A stretch of 64,000 bases of DNA from Chenggangzhangella methanolivorans (GTDB lineage Bacteria; Pseudomonadota; Alphaproteobacteria; Rhizobiales; Methylopilaceae), in assembly GCF_019797865.1 (NCBI RefSeq), contig NZ_CP081869.1, positions 4,726,501 to 4,790,500 of the forward strand, given 5' to 3'. Both the position numbers and the translations under genes were made by a program. The notes beneath the pieces were generated by a model. The model saw only the letters and a program-made list of their open reading frames with translations, was not told the origin of the DNA and did not search any database. This document shows positions 1 to 7,539 of this stretch, piece by piece (the stretch's first letter is position 1; each line of letters opens with the position of its first letter).

Positions 1-1683
1 GGGAAGTCGACCGTCCTCGAGATCATCCTCTGGTCGCTGCGCGGCGAGGTGAAGAGCCTGCAAGGCGACGTGAGGAAATGGCTTGAGCACGTCAGGGTCG
101 ACTTCGCGCTCGACGACCAGCCGTTCGCCATCGACTTCGCCGTGACGAAGGGCGTGCCGAAGGGCAGGCTGGTGCGCCTCCGCCCGGACGGAAGCGAAGA
201 CGCGAAGGACGGCTTCGAGACCCACGCTGCCTTCGCGGCGACGATGTCGGACTTCATGATGGAGGCGCTGGATCTCGATCCGATCCCGTACCAGCTAGGG
301 AAGGACGAGGCGGCGCAGGTGGCCGAGCACGGCTGGAAGGCGCTAGCCGGCGGGCTTTACCTATGGGGCGCGCACACGCGCCTGCTCGGCGACACGGACT
401 TCGGCGGACTGCCCGCGCGAATCCTTCAGATCTACGTGGGCCTGCCATGGGCCTCCACGGTCATGCAGACGTCGACGGCGCTGAAGGACCTCGGCACCGA
501 GGACGCCCGGGCAAGAGCGGTCCAGAAAACGGCTTCCGAGCTCAGCGCAAAGGCGGTCGAGCAGGTTGAGAAAGACCTTTCGGACGCCCGTGAACGATTG
601 TCGAAGCTCTCTGACAACGCCGATTTCGCACGGCTGGTCGACGGACTCGCCGAAGCGGTCGTTGAGGCGACCAACGCGTACAACGAGATCGAGCGAAGGC
701 TCGCAGACGCCGAGGATGAGGAAAGGAAGCTTCGGGCCGCGAAGGATGCCGACGAGCGCGAGGCCCGCGACATCCGCGAGACGTTCGTCGCCTCGAGCTT
801 CTTCAATGGCCTTCAACCGACCTGCTGCCCTCGCTGCGAAGCGGTGGTCACGAAGGACAGGATCAAGCGGGAGCAGACCGACTTCAGTTGTTCCGTCTGC
901 ACCGAATCGATCCCGGCCGAGAAGATGGAAGACGTCAACGAGCGCCTTGCGGAGGCCGACGAACGCGCCGCGGCGACGAAGGCCGCGTTCGATCGCGCCG
1001 CAGCTTCCGTCCGCGAGCTGAAAGGTCATGTGAAGATTGCCCGGGATGGGATGGCTGCCGCGCGCGACGCCCTCGCCGCGGCTCCCGCGTCGAGCGACCT
1101 GCGAAAGCGCCGCGACATCGAGCTTGAGATTGCCGGGCTCGAGGGGAAGCTCGAGGCGCATTCCGAAAGCGCGGAGGAGCCGGAAGCCGCGCCCGACCGC
1201 CCGGTCGTGGCGGCGGCGCATGACCTCGCCAAGAGCGCCATGGACGCTGCGGCGAATGAGCTTCTGACCACGCTGAACGCCGAAGTCCTCAAGCTGGCGC
1301 AGCGCTTCGGCGTCGTGACGCTGGAAGCGGTCGAGATCGATGCTCAGGCCCGCATGCAGCTCCGAAAGGGCGGGGCCTCGATGCCGTTCGGCGAGGTGAC
1401 CAAGGGCGAGCGGCTCCGGTTGAGAATTGCCACCGCCGTCGCACTCTTGAGGGTGGGCAAGGTACTTGGGGTCGGGCGCCATCCGGGGCTGCTGGTCGTC
1501 GACTCCCCCGGAGCGGAGGAGACGGACGACAGCAACCTCGAAGCGCTCCTGAAGGAGCTCCGTTCCGTCGCGGAGGAGGTAAGCCTTCAGGTGTTCGTGT
1601 CGAGCGCGAAGGCGAGCGAGGTCCTCACGCTGCTCGCTCCCGCGAACTGTCGCGTCGCGGCCAAGGGCGAGTACCTTTGGTGA
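1..1683 (+). CDS. SMC/Rad50-like coiled-coil ATPase with zinc-binding apex (5' end outside window)
   Basis: The reading frame is open from base 1 and begins in the middle of a Walker A motif (GKSTVLEIILWSLRG), so the true start is upstream; the GTG at 49 is not a start. The rest has an SMC-type layout. A globular part is followed by a coiled coil (about nt 550-800), two CxxC-type cysteine pairs (CCPRC near nt 823-840 and CSVC near 889-900) at the tip, and a second coiled coil (about 900-1190). The C-terminal lobe has an ABC-type signature (TKGERLRLRIA, about 1399-1431) and Walker B (LLVVDSPG, about 1489-1512). This fits a DNA-end or structure-sensing ATPase such as those in Lamassu-type or Rad50-like defence systems. 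The next gene starts 18 bp downstream and encodes a putative nuclease, so the pair is probably co-transcribed. The family name is inferred from architecture only. Confidence 0.8.
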   Translation, partial: GKSTVLEIILWSLRGEVKSLQGDVRKWLEHVRVDFALDDQPFAIDFAVTKGVPKGRLVRLRPDGSEDAKDGFETHAAFAATMSDFMMEALDLDPIPYQLGKDEAAQVAEHGWKALAGGLYLWGAHTRLLGDTDFGGLPARILQIYVGLPWASTVMQTSTALKDLGTEDARARAVQKTASELSAKAVEQVEKDLSDARERLSKLSDNADFARLVDGLAEAVVEATNAYNEIERRLADAEDEERKLRAAKDADEREARDIRETFVASSFFNGLQPTCCPRCEAVVTKDRIKREQTDFSCSVCTESIPAEKMEDVNERLAEADERAAATKAAFDRAAASVRELKGHVKIARDGMAAARDALAAAPASSDLRKRRDIELEIAGLEGKLEAHSESAEEPEAAPDRPVVAAAHDLAKSAMDAAANELLTTLNAEVLKLAQRFGVVTLEAVEIDAQARMQLRKGGASMPFGEVTKGERLRLRIATAVALLRVGKVLGVGRHPGLLVVDSPGAEETDDSNLEALLKELRSVAEEVSLQVFVSSAKASEVLTLLAPANCRVAAKGEYLW

Positions 1684-1701
1684 AGGAGATGGGAAGCCTG
1701 C

Positions 1702-3606
1702 ATGTCGACCGTCATAGCCATAGACGACCTGCTGGAGCGCGGGGCGCCTGTGACGCTCGGCGCCGTTGGCGGGCGCGCCGCGGTCGAGGCTGACCTCGGC
1801 GCGCTCCTCGCCTCGCCGCACGTGGACGTCATGGTCGGATGGGCCGTCGACGCCGCTCCCGGCGACGAGTCCTTCACCGACGACCTCGTCATCAAGGGGT
1901 TCCAGAATGCCGGCTTCGCCGTCACGCTCCGGGCCGCGTCGCACGCCCTGATCGCCTCGGCGCCCGTCCGGACCCGGCTCGCTCCACGCATCGGAAGGGC
2001 GCTCGAAAAGAGGTCGGAGATCCGCGGCGACGAGCGGAACGGCCTCGTCGCCGCCTACGCCCTCGAGACATGGCTCCGTCTGGCTCTGGCCGAGGTCGTC
2101 CAGCGGCACCGCCTCGTCTCGATCCTCGTCGACATCGAGACCGACGAGAACGGCCTGTTCGCCGAGCATGCCGCGAAGATCGTGGGCACCGCATTCCACG
2201 CCTGGCGGGAGAACGACCTGCTGCCCGTGCTCGATCGCCTGCGCAGAAACCCCGAGGCCAGCGGCGAGGCGACGTTCGAGTACGCCAACGCCCTGCTCTC
2301 GGTCGCCCTCGACGGCGACGACCAGCACGAGGTGATGGGCGGCCTCGAGACCGCGCAGGTCCTGTTCGCGGAGGCCGGGCGCATCGACGCGGACCGATCC
2401 GACGCCCACCTCTACGCCGCTGTCATCGGCGTGGTCCGGGGCTTCGCGCAAGGCGCCGGGGAAGCCGACCTGGACGCCGCGGTGAAAGCCGTCGGGGAAG
2501 CCGCAGCCGATCGTGCGTTCCTGCTGTCGGCGGGCCGACTTCCCGATTGGCTGGCCCCGCGGTGGGACCGGGACGTTCAGTGGCTCGAGCTGGTCGACAG
2601 CGTCCCGCGCATCGCCTGCGACCTCGGCCGACCGAGCTGGCTACGCGCCTGCGCCGTGCTCGACGGCCTTCTCAAGGTCTACGACGCGGACCGCACCATC
2701 CCGGGCGCGGCCGGGTTCGGCGCCGTGCTCAGGCCGCGTATCGAGGCGAGCTTCGTGCGAGAGCGGGGGCTGCTCGCCCATCTCGACGATCGCCTGGGTG
2801 ACGAGGCTTTCGTGGGCGCGGACCGTAATGCCGCCGTCGCCCTGCGGAGGCGGATCGAGGAGATCGCGGCGGAGCCAAACCCGCCGGGAAAATTCGGAGA
2901 GGGCGCCTTCGAGAAGCTCCGTGGCGCCCTCGAGGAAATCGGAGCAACGGAACGCTTCATTGAGCGGGTGACGGACCTCGTCGACAGCAAGCTCCTGGTC
3001 GACTTGGAGATCGCCAACCCGGTCGTGCAGCGGCTCTTCAACGACATCCGCTCAAGGCTCGAAGGCGCCACGCATTACGAGGGCAGGATACGAGTCACGT
3101 TTGACCGCCTCCTCCTGCAGGTGATCCTCTTCTGCATGGACCGACAGGACGCGGCCAAGCGAGAGTTAGGACCGCGCGGAGCCTATCTGTTCGAGAAAAA
3201 CGCCGTCGAGGGCGACCTCCAAAAGGACCTTCGCGATTGGCTCAAGGGAAACATGCCCGAAGCCACGGTGCTCACGGAGATCGAGGGCATCGCGAAGGGT
3301 CGATGCGACGTGTACGTAGGTCACGGCGGCTGGCGGTTCTTGGTCGAGCTCAAGCGGCACGAGGATCTCGTCACGCCGGAGGAGGCCAGGAAGTACGTCG
3401 GGCAGGCGGCGAGCTACCAGGGCACAAACGTGAAGCTTGGCATGCTCGGAATTCTTGAGCTCGTCGATCGGACTGGGCCGCCGCCAGGGCTGGAGAGCTG
3501 CCTCTGGTACGACAGTCTCGTCCCGGAGGGCGACACCGAGGCGCGCCACCTTGTCATCTTCAGGGTGCCGGGACGGCTGAGGCGGCCGAACGAGCTTTCG
3601 AGGTGA
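1702..3606 (+). CDS. Protein with C-terminal PD-(D/E)xK-like nuclease domain, partner of the SMC-like ATPase
   Basis: This is a 634-residue protein starting 18 bp after the SMC-like gene, with a GGAG ribosome-binding element upstream. Residues 1 to about 490 are mainly helical and I do not recognise them. Residues about 497-590 look like a restriction-endonuclease fold: an acidic helix, then GRCDVYVG (about 533-540), then FLVELKRH (about 546-553), giving the D-x(n)-E-x-K arrangement, followed by a glutamine-containing helix (GQAASYQG) as in many PD-(D/E)xK enzymes. The likely role is DNA cleavage licensed by the upstream ATPase. That is inference from domain pairing; the N-terminal region could be a sensor or an interface. 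No frame disruption is seen. Confidence 0.6.
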   Translation: MSTVIAIDDLLERGAPVTLGAVGGRAAVEADLGALLASPHVDVMVGWAVDAAPGDESFTDDLVIKGFQNAGFAVTLRAASHALIASAPVRTRLAPRIGRALEKRSEIRGDERNGLVAAYALETWLRLALAEVVQRHRLVSILVDIETDENGLFAEHAAKIVGTAFHAWRENDLLPVLDRLRRNPEASGEATFEYANALLSVALDGDDQHEVMGGLETAQVLFAEAGRIDADRSDAHLYAAVIGVVRGFAQGAGEADLDAAVKAVGEAAADRAFLLSAGRLPDWLAPRWDRDVQWLELVDSVPRIACDLGRPSWLRACAVLDGLLKVYDADRTIPGAAGFGAVLRPRIEASFVRERGLLAHLDDRLGDEAFVGADRNAAVALRRRIEEIAAEPNPPGKFGEGAFEKLRGALEEIGATERFIERVTDLVDSKLLVDLEIANPVVQRLFNDIRSRLEGATHYEGRIRVTFDRLLLQVILFCMDRQDAAKRELGPRGAYLFEKNAVEGDLQKDLRDWLKGNMPEATVLTEIEGIAKGRCDVYVGHGGWRFLVELKRHEDLVTPEEARKYVGQAASYQGTNVKLGMLGILELVDRTGPPPGLESCLWYDSLVPEGDTEARHLVIFRVPGRLRRPNELSR

Positions 3607-3817
3607 TCGATCCGGTAATCTGGACAGCTTCACCCTCCGAGTCTGAGACGAGCCCGTGGTCTGGCTCGCTCGGCGGGAGCAGGCTTCTTGCACTGTGGGA
3701 TCCGGCTTGCAGCACGTTGTCCCGTTGACGTCTTCCCGCGCGTGAACAGCGGGTAGCGGGGCGCCGCATCCGCGTGTCATTGTCGCCGCATTCAACCCAT
3801 GGGTTCGGCGGCCTCGC

Positions 3818-6229
3818 GTGACCTGGTTTTTGATTGCCCTCGCCATCGCGGCGTTCATCGTTTGGAAGGCGATGAAGAAGTCGAACCCCGGCCGTCCCGT
3901 CGGCCTGCCGGAATATGAGCGAGGCCAGCCGCGCGACGTCGGCGGAATGTCACGGAAGAACCAGGATCCAGTCTACACGCTCAAGCGGCAGCCAAGACCG
4001 GACAGGACCGCCGCGCAGTTCCGGGGCCTTCGGTCGGAACCTCCAAAACGGGAGGAGCGTCCTGCCCCTCCTAACCCTTCGCCGAAGCCTGCCTGGGAGC
4101 GATCGGCCCAACCCGAGCGCTCCGTCGCCACGCCCTCCCGGGGACGGTGGATCGCTCCCGGCGAGACCATCGAGGTCGCCGGGTTCCGCTACGCGGGCGG
4201 CATGGTCTACTTCGGCAAGGTGCTCGAGGCTCCAAGGGGCGGAGGCGTCGACAACAGTCTTATCGACCCGTCGCTGAAGGTCTCGCCGGGATCGCCCGAC
4301 CGGGCCGGCCACTCGATGTACTACTGGCCGTCCTATTCCCAGATCCAGCCGCAGGCGCGCCGGGCCTATCTCGAGTGGCTCGCTGGCGGCCGGAAGGATC
4401 CGGAAGTCGGCATCGGCTACGTCTTCCTGTTCTTCTACGGCCTCGAGCGGAGGCTGTTCGTGGAGCGCGTCCGCGAGGACTTCCCCGCGATCGCCGAGGA
4501 GGTCCGCCGCCTCGTGTCGATCTACGGAGGCAACGGGTCCTTCCACGGCTACGCCAACAGGCTCCTCGACACCCTCGAGGTGATGTCCACGCAGCACGAC
4601 GTCCGACCGGCGCTCTCGCCGGACATGCGCGTCGGCTACGAGATGCCGATGGCGGCGAGGATCTACCTCGGCCGCCTGCTCGACGGCGGCGCCGCGTTCG
4701 GGGCCGACGACGCCCTCGTCTGGCTCCTCGGCTCCCCCGAAACCGGACTGCGGACCCCGGCGACGCGCTGCTTCGACGAGCTGGTGCCGCTCTGGAGACT
4801 TCGGTTCGCCGAGCGCTACCCGAATGGGCTGAAGGTCCGGGCGCCCAAATCGCGGCTGAAGATGCAGTACCGCCCGGCCAGCGGGAACTTCGAGATCGAC
4901 GTCGACGTGCGGCTGGGAGGACGGGAGCTTCCGGACGTGGCCGCGCTGTCGGCTCCGCTGGCGAACCTCCACCAGATCCTCGACGGCTGCACCGACGAGC
5001 TCGGCGCCTACAGCCGTTTCCTGGGCAAGAACCCGGAGGGCCGCGGCACCGTCGAGGCCGCCCACCTCCTGCCGAAGGAGCTGTTCGCGTCGGTCGGTGG
5101 ACAGGTCGCGGAGGCGCGCCAGACCATCGAGGCCCTGTTCGAGGGTAGGTCGCTCGCGACGGTCAGGACGGAGCTGCTCCTCGAGACGCTCGGCATCGAG
5201 CTTCCCGCGGGCGCCAAGGTGAACACGGCGATGGCGAACCAGGTCGGAGCCTTCCTCGACCGCATCGACGTCGGCCACGAGCCCGACCGCAGGTACGGGC
5301 CGGGCGGGCCGGCCACGGGAGGGCGGGTCCTTCTGTTCAAGGCCGCGGGTGGCGCCCCCGTCGACGGTGAGGCGGGGGCCTACAAGGCCGCACGCACGAT
5401 GCTCGAGATCTCGGCCATGGCGGCCCATGCGGACGGAGAGGTCGCCGAGGCCGAGTTCACGGCCATCAGGACGGACCTCAGGAACGCGACGGGCCTTTCC
5501 GAGATCGAGCGGGCGAGGCTCCTCGCGCACGCCTCGATCCTGCTGAAGGACGGGCCTCGCCAGCAGTCGGCGCTCGGCCGTCTTGCCAAGCTGCCGGACG
5601 CAGAGAAGCGGCAGGCGGCCAAGTCCGCGGTCGCGGCGGTGCTCGCCGACGGCCACGCCTCGCCGACCGAGGTCAAGTTCCTCGAGAAGCTCTACAAGAC
5701 GCTCGGATTCCCGGTCGACGACGTCTACGCCTCGCTGCATCGGGGCGGGGTCGAGGTGGATGCGCCCGTCGCCGTGTCGAAGGCGGAACCGTCCCGCGGA
5801 GTGCCGATACCGGAGCGCCCCGCGCCCGCGGCCCCGAAGTCCAACGTGGTCGAGATCGACGCCGCCCGGCTGGAGCGCATCAAGGCCGAGACGTCGGCGG
5901 TGTCGAGCCTGCTCGCAGACATCTTCGTCGAGGACACTCCTCCGCCACCTGTTCCCGTCGCATCCCCAACGAGCGGGCCGGCCGCGTTCAAGGGTCTCGA
6001 CGCGGCCCACGGCGAGCTGCTCGCGGCGATCCTGTCGGCCGGCAGCATCGCGCGGGGAGACTTCGACGAGCGCGCACGCGCCCTTCGGCTGTTGCCCGAC
6101 GGCGCGATCGAGACGATCAACGAATGGGGCTTCGAGACCTTCGATGAGCCTGTCATCGAGGGCGACGATGACGTGACCGTCGCAGGGCACCTGCGCTCCC
6201 AGCTCGAGCAACTGGAAAAGGCGGCATGA
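3818..6229 (+). CDS. Membrane-anchored TerB-domain protein (TerB-N / TerB / TerB-C type)
   Basis: The gene has a GTG start and encodes 803 residues. Residues 2-20 form a single hydrophobic segment (TWFLIALAIAAFIVW) followed by basic residues, predicting an inner-membrane anchor with a cytoplasmic body. A proline-rich linker (about 25-110) precedes a TerB-N-like region (about 110-330, with YYWPSY and YVFLFFYGLERRLF). A helical TerB-like domain lies around 520-645 (MAAHADGEVAEAEF and VLADGHASPTEVKFLEKLY are the paired acidic-helix motifs of TerB). A C-terminal region follows a linker. TerB-family proteins are linked to tellurite resistance and phage-inhibition loci. Its ATGA overlap with the next gene ties it to the ATPase/helicase pair. 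A 211-bp gap separates it from the nuclease gene, so a second promoter is possible; I see no clear one there. Confidence 0.75.
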   Translation: MTWFLIALAIAAFIVWKAMKKSNPGRPVGLPEYERGQPRDVGGMSRKNQDPVYTLKRQPRPDRTAAQFRGLRSEPPKREERPAPPNPSPKPAWERSAQPERSVATPSRGRWIAPGETIEVAGFRYAGGMVYFGKVLEAPRGGGVDNSLIDPSLKVSPGSPDRAGHSMYYWPSYSQIQPQARRAYLEWLAGGRKDPEVGIGYVFLFFYGLERRLFVERVREDFPAIAEEVRRLVSIYGGNGSFHGYANRLLDTLEVMSTQHDVRPALSPDMRVGYEMPMAARIYLGRLLDGGAAFGADDALVWLLGSPETGLRTPATRCFDELVPLWRLRFAERYPNGLKVRAPKSRLKMQYRPASGNFEIDVDVRLGGRELPDVAALSAPLANLHQILDGCTDELGAYSRFLGKNPEGRGTVEAAHLLPKELFASVGGQVAEARQTIEALFEGRSLATVRTELLLETLGIELPAGAKVNTAMANQVGAFLDRIDVGHEPDRRYGPGGPATGGRVLLFKAAGGAPVDGEAGAYKAARTMLEISAMAAHADGEVAEAEFTAIRTDLRNATGLSEIERARLLAHASILLKDGPRQQSALGRLAKLPDAEKRQAAKSAVAAVLADGHASPTEVKFLEKLYKTLGFPVDDVYASLHRGGVEVDAPVAVSKAEPSRGVPIPERPAPAAPKSNVVEIDAARLERIKAETSAVSSLLADIFVEDTPPPPVPVASPTSGPAAFKGLDAAHGELLAAILSAGSIARGDFDERARALRLLPDGAIETINEWGFETFDEPVIEGDDDVTVAGHLRSQLEQLEKAA

Positions 6230-7539
6230 CGCAGACCATCAAGGCACGCGACCGCGACACCATCCTGCAGGCCCTCGCCGCGGGCGTGGTTCCGCGGACC
6301 GGACTTCGGCACATCCAGGTCGGGCGCGCCGCCGAGGTCGGGGCGCTGGTCCGCGACATCGACCGCATCGCGGACGGCGGATCGGCGATGCGGTTCGTGA
6401 TCGGCGAGTACGGCGCGGGCAAGACGTTCTTCCTGAACCTCATTCGGCTGATCGCGCTCGAGCGGAAGTGCGTGACGCTCCACGCCGACCTCGCCCCGGA
6501 CCGTCGCGTGCACGCGACCTCGGGCCAGGCCCGCGGCCTTTACTCCGAGGCCGTCCGCAACATGGCGACCCGCACGAAGCCCGAGGGCGGAGCGCTTGCC
6601 AGCGTCGTCGAGCGCTTCGTCACCGAGTGCGTGAAGGATGGCGAGGCGCGCGGCGTACCTGTCGAGAAGGCGATCGACGACCGACTGGCGCAGTTGCAGG
6701 AGCACGTCGGCGGCTACGATTACGCCGCGGTCCTCAAGGCGTATTGGCGCGGCAGCGAGGAGGGCGACGAGGCCCTGAAGGCGGCGGCGCTGCGGTGGCT
6801 CCGCGGCGAGTACTCGACCAAGACCGAGGCGCGCCAGGCGCTGAACGTCCGCAACATCATCGACGACGGCGACGTCTACGACAGCCTGAAGCTCCTGGCC
6901 GCCTTCGTTCGGCTCGCCGGCTACGCCGGGATGCTCGTCGTGTTCGACGAGATGGTGAACCTCTACAAGCTCCAGAGCGCCCAGGCGCGGAACCAGAACT
7001 ACGAACAGATCCTGCGCATGCTGAACGACGTGCTGCAGGGCAACGTCTCGGGTCTCGGCTTCGTGCTCGGCGGAACGCCCGAGTTCCTCATGGACACACG
7101 GCGCGGCCTCTACAGCTACCAGGCCCTCCAGTCTCGGCTCGCCGAGAACGCCTTCGCCACGAAGGGTCTGGTCGACCTCTCCGGCCCCGTGCTGCGGCTC
7201 CAGAGCCTGACCCCCGAGGACCTGCTGATCCTGCTGTCGAACATCCGGGCGGTGTTCGCGGGCGGCGACCAGTCGGCCTACCTCGTTCCCGAGGAGGCCT
7301 TCCCGGCCTTCATGACCCACTGCAACCAGAGGATCGGCGAGGCCTACTTCCGAACGCCCCGCAACACGATCAAGGCCTTCGTGCAGTTTCTCGCGGTGCT
7401 CGAGCAGAACCCGGGGACCGACTGGAAGGGGCTGCTGGGCGGCGTGGAGGTGTTCTCCGACGTCGAGGCGCCGACCGAGGGGCCCGATGGCGAGGGATCG
7501 AGCGCAGGTGACGACGAGCTCGCCTCCCTCCGCCTCTGA
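6226..7539 (+). CDS. BrxD-like (DUF2791) P-loop ATPase
   Basis: This is a 437-residue ATPase whose ATG overlaps the stop of the TerB gene (ATGA). Walker A is GEYGAGKTF (about residues 59-67) and Walker B is LVVFDEMVNLYK (about 236-247). The spacing and the segment HIQVGRAAEVGALVRDID before the P-loop match the DUF2791 family, named BrxD in type 2 BREX systems, where it is paired with the Lhr-like helicase BrxHI. The same pairing occurs here, with the helicase gene starting inside the 3' end of this one. A role in loading or gating the helicase on foreign DNA is inferred. Confidence 0.8.
   Translation: MTQTIKARDRDTILQALAAGVVPRTGLRHIQVGRAAEVGALVRDIDRIADGGSAMRFVIGEYGAGKTFFLNLIRLIALERKCVTLHADLAPDRRVHATSGQARGLYSEAVRNMATRTKPEGGALASVVERFVTECVKDGEARGVPVEKAIDDRLAQLQEHVGGYDYAAVLKAYWRGSEEGDEALKAAALRWLRGEYSTKTEARQALNVRNIIDDGDVYDSLKLLAAFVRLAGYAGMLVVFDEMVNLYKLQSAQARNQNYEQILRMLNDVLQGNVSGLGFVLGGTPEFLMDTRRGLYSYQALQSRLAENAFATKGLVDLSGPVLRLQSLTPEDLLILLSNIRAVFAGGDQSAYLVPEEAFPAFMTHCNQRIGEAYFRTPRNTIKAFVQFLAVLEQNPGTDWKGLLGGVEVFSDVEAPTEGPDGEGSSAGDDELASLRL

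Noticed and set aside
49..1683. GTG at 49 as the true start of the SMC-like gene
   Set aside because: The frame is open upstream and already encodes the GKST of Walker A, so the gene begins outside the window.
361..2451. Long minus-strand open frame opposite the SMC-like and nuclease genes
   Set aside because: It is the antisense shadow of two good plus-strand genes, with no start signal and a composition rich in Arg, Gly and Val typical of reversed high-GC codons.
3950..7320. Long minus-strand open frames opposite the TerB and ATPase genes
   Set aside because: The plus strand has recognisable domains, overlapping starts and sensible codon use; the minus frames do not.
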